Source: Labilithrix sp.
GTDB lineage: Bacteria > Myxococcota_A > Polyangia > Polyangiales > Polyangiaceae
Direction of reading: 5' to 3'
Assembly (NCBI GenBank): GCA_019637105.1
Contig: JAHBWF010000016.1
Coordinates: forward strand, 1-64,000
DNA: 64,000 bases
Position 1 is the stretch's first letter; each line of letters starts with the position of its first letter. The notes under the pieces were generated by a model that was not told the origin of the DNA, made no database searches, and saw only the letters and a program-made list of their open reading frames with translations. The position numbers were made by a program, and so were the translations under genes. This document shows, one piece after another, positions 16,904 to 28,801 of the stretch.

Positions 16904-18520
16904 GTGACGCGTCGAGCGAGCCTGCGACGCGGCGCGCGGCCGAGCCGTTCGCGTCCGCTGCTCGCGGCGATCGCGATCGCCGGCTGCGCCCGCGTGGCGG
17001 CGTCCGCGAGCCAGGGCGACGCCGGCGCGGGGAGCGTGTCGCCCGCGAGCGCGTCGCCGGAGGCCGGCGCCGTCGCGAAGAGCGCGCTCGTCGAGGCCGG
17101 CGCGCGCGCGGCGGCGGACGAGGTCGCGCCGCAGATCGATCCGGACGGCAACGACGACGACGAGGACCCGGGGAGCGGGGTGGTCCCCGCGCGAGCGCGC
17201 TGGGAGCGCGTCGGCGCGCCGCCGCTCGCGCTCACGCGGATCTGCGATCTCACCCCGTTGAACGGCTCGCTCTACATGGCCCACGCGCACCAGCCGCTCG
17301 GCACCGACGGCGCGACGATCACGCGCTATACGCCGCCCGACGACGCCCCGAGCGATCCCGCGGCCGCCGACGGCGCGCGCGGCGACAGGCCGAAGGCGGC
17401 GGCGAAGCGGCCGTTCCGCGTCGCGTTCGACTGGAACCGGCCGGGCGAGCCCGCGAAGGGCGGCGGCGCCGGACAGGGCTTCGTCCGCGTCCGCGCGATC
17501 GACGGGAGGCTCTTCGTCCCCGACGCGGATCCGCCGTACGGCGGCCTCGGCGTCGTCGACTGGGGGACCGAAGGCTACGTCTTCGTGTCCGACCACGAGG
17601 GCGCGTTCGCGCCGCCGCGCGCGCCCCACTTCAAGCCGCCCGCGTTCCCCGAGCTCCGCGCCGACGCCGGAGCGCGCGCCGGCGCGGGCGTGCTCCCGCG
17701 CGCCTACCACGTCCTCGACGTCATCCGGTTCCGCGGGGTGCTCTACGCGTCGACCGGCTCGGTGCCGCCGAAGGAGCGCGCGTGGAACGGCCCATCTCCC
17801 GGCGCGCTCCACCGCGCGAGCGAGGACGGCGCGCGGTGGACCTACGAGGTGGACTACCCGTACCCGTGGCAGAACGGCGTCTGGCGGCTCACGTACCTCG
17901 TCCGCTTCAAGGACCGGCTGTACGCCGGCATCCAGGACTACGACGGGCGCGACCCGCACGACTTCGTCGTGTTCGAGCCGGACGCGTCGGCCGCCGACGC
18001 CGGCGCGCCGACGGTGCTCCGCCGCGAGGACGCGCACCCGACGCGCGTCACGCGCGCCGGCGCGTCGGGGACGCTCCGCTGGTGGGCCGACACGCGCGCG
18101 CGGCCGCCGCGCCTCTACTGGCTCGCGTGGACGCGCGACGGGATCGCGCTCCGCGTCACGATCGACGGCGACCGCTGGGCGGCGATCGCGCTGCCCGCGG
18201 ACGCCGGAGCGCCCACCGACGTCACGCGGTTCCGGGACGCGGTGGTCGTCCTCACGACGGCGGGCCTCTACCGCCTCGACGGCGCCGCGATCGACGGCGC
18301 CGCGGACATCGCCGCGATGGACGGCGTGGCGGACGCGATCGCGACGCCGATCGCGCCCGTCGACGAGGCCGCCGGAGACGCAGGCGCGCGCGCGAAGAAG
18401 AAGCCGAAGTCCCCGTTCGAGGTGACCGATTTCTTCTGCACCGCGCCGCTCGCGGTGATGAACGGCGTCCTCTACGCCGGCGGGCAGCGCGGAGGCGCCC
18501 TCTATCGCCTGGTCGAATGA
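16904..18520 (+). CDS. Secreted lipoprotein, possible beta-propeller, unknown function
   Basis: A 538-residue exported lipoprotein. The GTG start at 16904 has a GGGGGCGAGG purine stretch before it; the Arg-rich n-region and LLAAIAIAGC lipobox follow, then an Ala/Asp linker. The main body repeats a pattern of short strands around W, Y and DG-containing turns: LYMAHAHQPLG, RLFVPDADPPYGG, VLYASTGSVPP, RLYAGIQDYDGR, VLYAGGQRGGALYRLVE. The spacing of about 50-70 residues between them suggests a beta-propeller, with the last strand closing the fold. No catalytic motif is evident and I do not recognise a family. Confidence 0.65.
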   Translation: MTRRASLRRGARPSRSRPLLAAIAIAGCARVAASASQGDAGAGSVSPASASPEAGAVAKSALVEAGARAAADEVAPQIDPDGNDDDEDPGSGVVPARARWERVGAPPLALTRICDLTPLNGSLYMAHAHQPLGTDGATITRYTPPDDAPSDPAAADGARGDRPKAAAKRPFRVAFDWNRPGEPAKGGGAGQGFVRVRAIDGRLFVPDADPPYGGLGVVDWGTEGYVFVSDHEGAFAPPRAPHFKPPAFPELRADAGARAGAGVLPRAYHVLDVIRFRGVLYASTGSVPPKERAWNGPSPGALHRASEDGARWTYEVDYPYPWQNGVWRLTYLVRFKDRLYAGIQDYDGRDPHDFVVFEPDASAADAGAPTVLRREDAHPTRVTRAGASGTLRWWADTRARPPRLYWLAWTRDGIALRVTIDGDRWAAIALPADAGAPTDVTRFRDAVVVLTTAGLYRLDGAAIDGAADIAAMDGVADAIATPIAPVDEAAGDAGARAKKKPKSPFEVTDFFCTAPLAVMNGVLYAGGQRGGALYRLVE

Positions 18521-18642
18521 CCCGCGACGTCGGCCTCCGGTCTCGCTAAACAATTCGACACAGGTCGACAAGGCCGGCAACGCATCCGCCCGCCACGTTA
18601 GTCGGCGGGGGCACCGAGCGCCCCGACGAGCCTGGAGACACC

Positions 18643-19524
18643 ATGACGAAGATCCTCGAAAAGGCCCCGCTCATCTCACGTCGCCAAGCCGCGCGCACGC
18701 TCCTCCTCGCCATCGGCGGGGCGGCGCTCTACGCGTGCGGCGGCGGCGCGGCGGAGGGAGACGGCGACACGGACGACGACGGCACGGGAGACGGCACCGG
18801 CACGGGCGGCGGCACGGGCACGGGCACGGGAGACGGCACCGGCACGGGCGACGGCACGGGCTCCGCGACGGAGTGGGCGACCGGTGGCACGAAGTCGATG
18901 ACCGACGCGGACTCGTACCCGGATCCGTTCGCCACGCCGGCGGCGGCCTGCGTCCTCGCGATCGCGGCGACCGAGGGCCCGTGCACCGAGGCGGCCGATC
19001 AGGTCCGCCAGGACATCAGCGAGGGCTACACCGGCCTTCCGATGCGCCTCGCGCTCCGCGTCGTCGACGCCGACTGCAACCCGATCAGCGGCGCCGGCGT
19101 GAAGGTCTGGCACACGCAGATCAACGGCAGCTACTCGGGCAACACGCCGAACAACGGGATGTGCCTGAAGGACTCGGCGGACTCGTCCAAGCACTACTTC
19201 CGCGGCTTTCAGACGACCGACGACGACGGCCGCGTCGACTTCGACAGCTGCTTCCCCGGCTGGTACCGCGGTCGCGCGGTTCACATTCACTTCACGGTGT
19301 CGCTCTCGGGTCGCTCGTTCACGTCGCAGCTCGTCTTCGACCAGTCGCTCGTCGAGGAGATCTTCACCGATCACCCCGAGTACAAGGACTTCGGCCAGCC
19401 CGACACGACGAACGCCACCGACAACGTCGTCGGCGGCAACGATCTCACGACCTACACGCTCACGACCGCCCGGATGAGCGACGGCGCGATGCTCGCGTCG
19501 AAGGACCTCGTGGTGAGCTTGTAG
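18643..19524 (+). CDS. Intradiol ring-cleavage dioxygenase-like Tat lipoprotein
   Basis: A 293-residue protein of the intradiol (catechol/protocatechuate) dioxygenase fold, carried outside the cytoplasm. The N-terminus has a twin-arginine pattern ([11 protein letters not shown]) and a following lipobox-like ALYACGGG, so it is probably exported folded and lipidated. Residues 38-75 are a simple Gly/Thr/Asp repeat encoded by a GGCACGGGC-type DNA repeat. The catalytic domain shows the iron ligands expected for the family: a Tyr in [12 protein letters not shown] and the Tyr/His/His set in [12 protein letters not shown]. The ATG has GGAG six bases upstream. Substrates of extracytoplasmic family members are poorly known; aromatic or polyphenol oxidation is an inference. 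Confidence 0.85.
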   Translation: MTKILEKAPLISRRQAARTLLLAIGGAALYACGGGAAEGDGDTDDDGTGDGTGTGGGTGTGTGDGTGTGDGTGSATEWATGGTKSMTDADSYPDPFATPAAACVLAIAATEGPCTEAADQVRQDISEGYTGLPMRLALRVVDADCNPISGAGVKVWHTQINGSYSGNTPNNGMCLKDSADSSKHYFRGFQTTDDDGRVDFDSCFPGWYRGRAVHIHFTVSLSGRSFTSQLVFDQSLVEEIFTDHPEYKDFGQPDTTNATDNVVGGNDLTTYTLTTARMSDGAMLASKDLVVSL

Positions 19525-19617
19525 CCCGCCTCGCCCGGGGCCGAGCCACGCCCGTCCGCCGGCTCGACGGGCGGGGCCGGTTGACTCCGCGACGGCGACG
19601 TCGAAGTCTGAGCGTCG

Positions 19618-20142
19618 ATGTACCGAGGGGCCTCGCTCGCGTGTCCGGCTTGCGGAGGAGCGCTCGAGATCGCGACGGCGTCGCTCCCGATCCACGGCTG
19701 CCGCGGGTGCGGCGGCATGTGGCTCGGGCCCGACGCGACGATGCACCTCCTCCAGGGGCGCGGCGGCGCGCTCGAGAGCGAGCTCGTCGAGTCGGACCAG
19801 CGCGCGTCGCGCGCGGGGGTCGCGCGCGCGGTCGTGCCGGACGGGGAGCCTCGACGCTGCCCGTCCTGCGCGCTCGAGATGGCGCCGCTCCTGGTCCGCG
19901 ACGTCCGCGTGGACAGCTGCCCGACGCACGGGACGTGGTTCGATCGGCTCGAGGTCACCCGCGTCACCAAGGAGATCCTCCAGCTCCGGCGCGCGCGGAG
20001 GCGGCGCACGGAGCTCAGCGCCGGCACGCGCGTGCTCGCCGAGACCGGACGCAGGATCGTGGACGAGGTCTGGGCGTGGCTCACGCGCGGCGGACGGCAC
20101 GATCGCGGGTGCGAGTGCGGCGACTGCGCTCGCGCCCGGTGA
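19618..20142 (+). CDS. Protein with two TFIIB-type zinc ribbons
   Basis: A 174-residue protein of the zf-TFIIB group. The first ribbon is at residues 9-37: CPACGG and CRGCGGMWL. The second is near 80-110: CPSCALEMAP and CPTHGTWFD, where one Cys of the last pair is replaced by His. The remaining sequence is charged and helical (Arg-rich near 120-135), and the C-terminus ends with a third Cys cluster, GCECGDCAR. Members of this group are widespread small proteins with no assigned activity. The ATG at 19618 has no Shine-Dalgarno; AAGTCT lies 8 bases upstream, a weak match to the leaderless pattern. Confidence 0.75.
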   Translation: MYRGASLACPACGGALEIATASLPIHGCRGCGGMWLGPDATMHLLQGRGGALESELVESDQRASRAGVARAVVPDGEPRRCPSCALEMAPLLVRDVRVDSCPTHGTWFDRLEVTRVTKEILQLRRARRRRTELSAGTRVLAETGRRIVDEVWAWLTRGGRHDRGCECGDCARAR

Positions 20143-20180
20143 CGCGCCGGCGTCGCTCGTCCGTCACGCGCCGCGGCCGC

Positions 20181-22784
<2,604 letters not shown>

Positions 22785-22809
22785 GGAGGCTTTCCGACGA
22801 GGGCGGCGC

Positions 22810-22815
22810 ACTATA
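22810..22815 (-). promoter_or_regulatory. -10-like element of the secreted amidohydrolase gene
   Basis: TATAGT (minus strand) sits 25 bases upstream of the ATG at 22784. No good -35 hexamer is found at the usual spacing. Confidence 0.45.
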
Positions 22816-23030
22816 GCTGCGCCTTTCCGGGATGCACGTGGCAACGCGGTAACCTCTTGGAATCGCGCGGTCTCGTCTGAGTCTCACCATGTGGGAGAAG
22901 CGTCGAAGTGCCCGGATTGGCTCGCGTCACGGGCGGGCGGGCGAGGCGCGCGCCGCCGCGAGCGCGCCCCGAACGGCGAAAGTGCTCGGATTCGCTTGCG
23001 TCATGGCGCGCCCCTTCTAAAGAGCAGGCG

Positions 23031-24539
<1,509 letters not shown>

Positions 24540-24548
24540 CGCGCGCGC

Positions 24549-24603
24549 GCCGCGAATCGTCCGCCGGGCGCGGCGAGCCGCGAATTGTCGTCCGCCGGGC
24601 GCG
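24549..24603. repeat. Imperfect tandem duplication, about 28 bp
   Basis: Two copies (24549-24574 and 24577-24603) share GCCGCGAAT and CGTCCGCCGGGCGCG, differing by a 3-base insertion. They lie between the radical SAM stop and the promoter of the next gene. Confidence 0.55.
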
Positions 24604-24614
24604 ACGGCGCGCGG

Positions 24615-24620
24615 TAAACT
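24615..24620 (+). promoter_or_regulatory. -10-like hexamer for the lipoprotein at 24629
   Basis: TAAACT lies 8 bases before the ATG at 24629. A GGGGGAG lies within those 8 bases, so either a leaderless or a very short-leader transcript is possible. Confidence 0.45.
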
Positions 24621-24628
24621 CGGGGGAG

Positions 24629-25048
24629 ATGCTGCGCCGAGGTCTTCGATGGCAACGAGGCGCCGCCGTCGTCACGATCGTCGCGCTCGGTCGGCTCGCG
24701 GTCGCGACGGTCGTCGTGCCGGCCGCCGTCACCGGCTGCACCTGCGGGCAGCACGGCTCGGCGGTCGAGCTCGACCGCGCGTCGGTCGAACGCCGGCCGA
24801 TCATCGCCGTCGAGGGGGACGCCTGCGACGCGACGAGCGTCTCCTGCGCGCGCCACGACACGACCGGTCGATGCGAGGTGTACTGGATCACCCCGACCCG
24901 CGAGGGGCGGTGCACGATCTCCGCGCGCTTCTCCGACGACACGCAGATGGAAGACGAGATCGAGTACCACGCAGACAGCGAGTACCCGTGCCGGGGCTAC
25001 ATCCGCCCGCGCCACGACCCCGTCACGCGCTTCTACTCCAAGACCTGA
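24629..25048 (+). CDS. Small Cys-containing lipoprotein
   Basis: A 139-residue exported protein. A hydrophobic signal with AAVVTIVALGRLAVATVVV ends at a lipobox VTGCTC. The mature domain has six further Cys arranged as DACDATSVSC, GRC, GRC and YPCRGY, pairs that could form disulphides around a small beta-fold. The C-terminus is GYIRPRHDPVTRFYSKT. No family is recognised. It is flanked by the radical SAM and VOC genes on the same strand but has its own promoter-like element. Confidence 0.6.
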   Translation: MLRRGLRWQRGAAVVTIVALGRLAVATVVVPAAVTGCTCGQHGSAVELDRASVERRPIIAVEGDACDATSVSCARHDTTGRCEVYWITPTREGRCTISARFSDDTQMEDEIEYHADSEYPCRGYIRPRHDPVTRFYSKT

Positions 25049-25185
25049 GCGCAACGAAAGGCGCGTGCCGCCGAGGACGGCGCGGCGAAGGTGCGTGCCG
25101 TCGAGCACGGGCGCGACGAGAGTCACGAGCGCGACGGGCGCGCGCCTGCGTCTCGGCGCCGCCTCCGCGGCGCGCGACGAGCGCG

Positions 25186-25191
25186 TAAGAT
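25186..25191 (+). promoter_or_regulatory. -10-like hexamer of a leaderless promoter
   Basis: TAAGAT lies exactly 7 bases before the ATG at 25199, matching the pattern at 938, 32119, 34487, 40743 and 41442. Confidence 0.5.
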
Positions 25192-25198
25192 GGCGCCC

Positions 25199-25627
25199 AT
25201 GGAGACGAACAAGCTTTACCGCGGAAGGCTCATCGATCACCTGCAGCTCGTGGTCCGCGACCTCGACGCGAGCAAGCGCTTCTACGCCGCTGGCTTCGCG
25301 GTCCTCGGGATCCCGATCGGTGGCGAGGGAGAGGACTTCTTCTGGGCCGACGAGCTCTTCGTCTCGCACGTCTCGTCGAAGGCCGCCGCCGGCAGGCCGA
25401 CCGGGCCGACCCACCTCGCGTTCCAGGCGAAGGACCGCGCGACGGTCGAGCGGTTCCACGCGGAGGCGATCCGCGCCGGCGGCAAGGACAACGGCGCGCC
25501 GGGCGAGCGCCCGTACCACCCCGGGTACTACGCCGCCTTCGTGCTCGATCCCGACGGCAACAACGTCGAGGTCGTCTTCCACGGCCCCGCGAAGAAGTCC
25601 GCCGAGGCGATCGAGATCACGTTCTGA
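25199..25627 (+). CDS. VOC-family (glyoxalase/dioxygenase fold) protein
   Basis: A 142-residue vicinal-oxygen-chelate protein. The first beta-alpha-beta unit holds the metal-ligand His in LIDHLQLVVRDLDASKRFY. The second contains HLAFQAKDRATVERFHAEA, and the final strand gives FVLDPDGNNVEVVFHG with the usual Asp-Pro-Asp-Gly-Asn turn and terminal metal-binding Glu. These positions fit a divalent-metal site, but VOC enzymes range from glyoxalases to thiol transferases and fosfomycin resistance proteins, so the substrate is not inferred. The ATG at 25199 is chosen over 25190 because of the upstream TAAGAT spacing. It converges with hflX, 25 bases away. Confidence 0.85.
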   Translation: METNKLYRGRLIDHLQLVVRDLDASKRFYAAGFAVLGIPIGGEGEDFFWADELFVSHVSSKAAAGRPTGPTHLAFQAKDRATVERFHAEAIRAGGKDNGAPGERPYHPGYYAAFVLDPDGNNVEVVFHGPAKKSAEAIEITF

Positions 25628-25652
25628 TCTCGCGCGCCCGACGCGGACGCGA

Positions 25653-27017
25653 TCAGGCGCGGAGGCGCGCGCGGATCCGGCCGATCGCCTCGGGCTCCGA
25701 GCGCCACCGAACGATGACGCCTTCCTCTTCCCAGCGCTCGTCGACGACGCGCCCGGCGTCGTGCATCTCGCTGAGCACCGCCTGGCGGTCGTAGGGGATC
25801 ACGACCTCGATCTCCTCGTACGCCTCCTCGAAGATCGTGATGATCCGCTGCCGGACGGACGCGACGTCCGCGGGATCGCGCGCGGAGACGAACCACGCGT
25901 CGGGGAGGCGGCGCCGGAGGCGCTCGAGCACGTCCGGCTCGAGCAGGTCGACCTTGTTCATGACCAGCGTCGACGGGACCTCGGTCGCGCCGATCTCCGC
26001 GAGCACCTCCCGCGTCACCTCGAGCTGCGCCTCCCACGACGGATCGGCGGCGTCGACGACGTGGAGCAGGTGCGACGCTTCGAGCGCCTCGTCGAGCGTC
26101 GACTTGAAGCTCGCCACGAGATCGTGCGGGAGCTTCTTGATGAAGCCGACGGTGTCGCTCACGAGGATGCGCGGCTTCGCCTCAGGCTGGAGCGCGCGCA
26201 CGGTCGTGTCGAGCGTCGCGAAGAGCTTGTCCTCGACGTAGACCTCGCTCGCGGTGAGCGCGCGCATCAGCGAGGACTTCCCCGCGTTCGTATAGCCGAC
26301 GAGCGCGATGCGGCGCGCCTGCCTGCGATGCGCGCGGCGCACGTCCTGATCGCGCTGGACCGCCTCGAGCTCGCTGCGCAGCTCGGCGATCCGGTCGCGG
26401 ATCTTGCGTCGGTCGAGCTCGAGCGCCGCCTCGCCGGCGCCGCGTCCGCGCTGGCGCTCCTTGCCGCCCGGCGACTCGCGCAGGCGGGGCGCGGTGTACG
26501 TCAACCGCGCGATCTCGACCTGGAGGCGCGCCTCGCGGCTCTTCGCGTGGCGGTGGAAGATCTCGATGATGACGCCGGTCCGGTCGAGCACGCGGACGCC
26601 GGTGGCGCGCTCGAGGTTCCGCGCCTGGCTCGGCGAGATGTCGTGATCGACCGCGACGAGGTCGACCTTCGCGTCGGTCTGGACGAGCTCTTCCTCTTCC
26701 TCTTCTTCGCCCTCGTCCTCGTCGCGGTCCTCGGCCTCGCGGCGGAGCCTCGCCTTGTCCCGGCGCTTCGGCGCCGTGGTCTCGAGCCGCCCCGTGCCGC
26801 CGGTGAGCTCGGCGAGCTCCTGCAGCTTCCCCTCGCCGACGACCGCGGCCGCCTCGAGGTGCGCGCGCGGCTGCACCACGCGCGCGATCACCTGGTAGCC
26901 GAGGGTCGTGACGAGACGGCCGAGCTCCTCGAGGCTCGACGCGAACTCGGAGTCCTCGACGCGAGGGAAATGGACCGCGACGATGACGGCCTTCGGGCGG
27001 GGCGTGGGGGTGGTCAA
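25653..27017 (-). CDS. hflX: GTPase HflX
   Basis: A ribosome-associated GTPase that rescues and splits stalled ribosomes, especially under heat stress; 454 residues. The N-terminal HflX domain is interrupted by a Glu/Asp-rich insertion (DEDEGEEEEEEELVQ, about residues 105-120) not in typical members. The middle helical linker carries ERATGVRVLDRTGVIIEIF, a family hallmark. The G domain has GYTNAGKSSLM (G1), SDTVGFIKKLP (G3) and MNKVD (G4). The C-terminal domain contains EEYEEIEVVIPYDRQ-like sequence. The likely start is the TTG at 27017; an ATG at 27137 would overlap the upstream channel gene. It may be the last gene of the cluster starting at 32119. Confidence 0.9.
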   Translation of the reverse strand: MTTPTPRPKAVIVAVHFPRVEDSEFASSLEELGRLVTTLGYQVIARVVQPRAHLEAAAVVGEGKLQELAELTGGTGRLETTAPKRRDKARLRREAEDRDEDEGEEEEEEELVQTDAKVDLVAVDHDISPSQARNLERATGVRVLDRTGVIIEIFHRHAKSREARLQVEIARLTYTAPRLRESPGGKERQRGRGAGEAALELDRRKIRDRIAELRSELEAVQRDQDVRRAHRRQARRIALVGYTNAGKSSLMRALTASEVYVEDKLFATLDTTVRALQPEAKPRILVSDTVGFIKKLPHDLVASFKSTLDEALEASHLLHVVDAADPSWEAQLEVTREVLAEIGATEVPSTLVMNKVDLLEPDVLERLRRRLPDAWFVSARDPADVASVRQRIITIFEEAYEEIEVVIPYDRQAVLSEMHDAGRVVDERWEEEGVIVRWRSEPEAIGRIRARLRA

Positions 27018-27087
27018 GAGGCGGAGAGGGCTACCACGGCGGACGCCTCGCGCGAAATCGGTTCGCGAGAGGCTCGAGCGCCGCGGG

Positions 27088-28800
27088 TCACCGCTGCGGC
27101 CGGGCGTACTCCCGCATGAAGGTCTCCCGTTGCTCAAGCGAGCCGATCGCGACGATCTCGCCGCCCTCCGGGAGGCGCGTCGAGGCGGCCGGGTTCGTCA
27201 CGCACTCCCCGCTCCCCTCGATCGCGATGACGTTCAACCCCGTGCGCGCGCGGATGTCGCTGTCCGCGAGCGTCTTGCCGGCGAGCGACGCAGGCACGGG
27301 CACGACGATGACGTCCGCGCCCTCCTCGAGGACGACGAGCTCGTTGCCGCGCAAGAACGAGAGCAGCGATTTGACGCCGAGCGAGCTGTAGCTCAGCACC
27401 GAGTCGGCGCCGGCGCGGTGGATCGCCTCGAGGTTCCGCTCGTGCGTGATGCGGCTCACGATGCGCACGTCCGGGTTGAGGCGGCGGCAGAAGATCGCGA
27501 GGAAGATGTTGGTGGCGTCGTCGTTCGTCGTCACCACGACCGACGGCGCGCGACCGAGGCCCGCCGCCATGAGGATGTCGCGATCGGCCGCGTCGCCGAT
27601 GAAGACCGCGTCGGCGACGCCCTCGAGCGCGCCGCGGATGCCGTCGCTCCGCTCGACGACGTGCACCGCGACGTCGCGCTCGCGCAGGGCGCGCGCGGCG
27701 GCCATGCCGACTCGACCGCCGCCGATGACGACGACCGGGTTCTCGTTCGGCTCGTAGATGACGAAGAGCGAGTCGAGGAGCGTGAGCTGCTCCTCGGTGC
27801 CGACGACGACGGCGATGCTGTAGGGCCCGAGGACCGCGTCGGCGTGGGCCGGGCGGAGGATGCCCGCCTCCCAGTAGGCGACGATGTTCATCCCCGTGAG
27901 CTTGCGCAGCGACGTCTCGCGGATCGCCTTCCCCGAGAGGCCCGTGTTGTGGACCGGGAGCTCCGCGATCACGAGATCCCGGAAGCGACCGACGACGTGC
28001 GCGCGGATGTGCCCCGCGTCGACCCGCGCCGCGAGGTGCTCCCCGAGACGGCGCTTCAACGGCAGCGTGACGGTGGCGCCGCTCAGCTCGAGGACGTCCG
28101 CGGCGTCGTCGCTGTCCGCGAGCGCGGCGACCGGGAGGTCCGGCGCGTGCTCGCGCACCGTGAGGGTCGCGTTCGTGTTGCTCGCGTCGTCGAGGTTCGC
28201 GAACACGAGCCGCGCCTTCTCCGCTCGGAGCGCCGCGTACGTCGCCCGGCTGTCGAACTCGCCGTGGACGACCGACACGCCCTCGGAGTGCAGCGCGCCG
28301 GCGGCCGTGGCGTCGCCTTCGATCACGAAATACGGGACCGAGAGCGACTTCAGCCGCTCGATCAGCCCGCGCGCGATCGTGTCGTACCGGCAGAAGATGA
28401 CGTGGCCCTCCACCGTCGACGGACACTCGCGCGGGACGCGCAGGCGGATCTGCGCCTCGAGCCACGGCGCGTAGAAGTACCGGATGAACGCGAACGGCAG
28501 CACGATGACGAACATCACGAGCCCCGTGAGCAGCACCACGATGCTGAAGAGGCGCCCGACGTCCGTGTGGAAGGTGATGTCGCCGAAGCCGAGCGTGCTC
28601 ATCACCGTGAGCGTCCAGTAGAGGCTCGTCGTCCACGAGTACTCGCGGCCCTCGACGACGAGCATGATCGTCCGGAAGCCGGCCGAGAACAGCGCGACCG
28701 TCCCGGCGATGACGGTGAGGAACTTCGCGAACGCGCCGAGGTTCTGACGGAGGTTCTTCTCCCGCAGAACGAAGGCGAGGAGCGGTGCGAGCGCCCGCAC
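27088..28800 (-). CDS. TrkA-gated two-helix potassium channel
   Basis: A 570-residue ion channel with one pore unit and two RCK (TrkA-N) regulatory domains. Two membrane helices (about residues 20-45 and 85-110) flank a pore loop whose selectivity filter reads TLGFGD, a variant of TVGYGD, in YWTLTVMSTLGFGDITF. The first RCK has the FCRYDTIARGL nucleotide-binding start; the second has VVVIGGGRVGMAAARAL, a classical GxGxxG fold. Gating by NAD(H), ATP or calcium is typical of the family. The GTG start is one base after the stop of the AAA ATPase gene (TAACGTG), so translation is nearly contiguous. The assignment as a K+ channel is firm; the regulating ligand is not known. Confidence 0.9.
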   Translation of the reverse strand: MRALAPLLAFVLREKNLRQNLGAFAKFLTVIAGTVALFSAGFRTIMLVVEGREYSWTTSLYWTLTVMSTLGFGDITFHTDVGRLFSIVVLLTGLVMFVIVLPFAFIRYFYAPWLEAQIRLRVPRECPSTVEGHVIFCRYDTIARGLIERLKSLSVPYFVIEGDATAAGALHSEGVSVVHGEFDSRATYAALRAEKARLVFANLDDASNTNATLTVREHAPDLPVAALADSDDAADVLELSGATVTLPLKRRLGEHLAARVDAGHIRAHVVGRFRDLVIAELPVHNTGLSGKAIRETSLRKLTGMNIVAYWEAGILRPAHADAVLGPYSIAVVVGTEEQLTLLDSLFVIYEPNENPVVVIGGGRVGMAAARALRERDVAVHVVERSDGIRGALEGVADAVFIGDAADRDILMAAGLGRAPSVVVTTNDDATNIFLAIFCRRLNPDVRIVSRITHERNLEAIHRAGADSVLSYSSLGVKSLLSFLRGNELVVLEEGADVIVVPVPASLAGKTLADSDIRARTGLNVIAIEGSGECVTNPAASTRLPEGGEIVAIGSLEQRETFMREYARPQR

Positions 28801-28801
28801 G

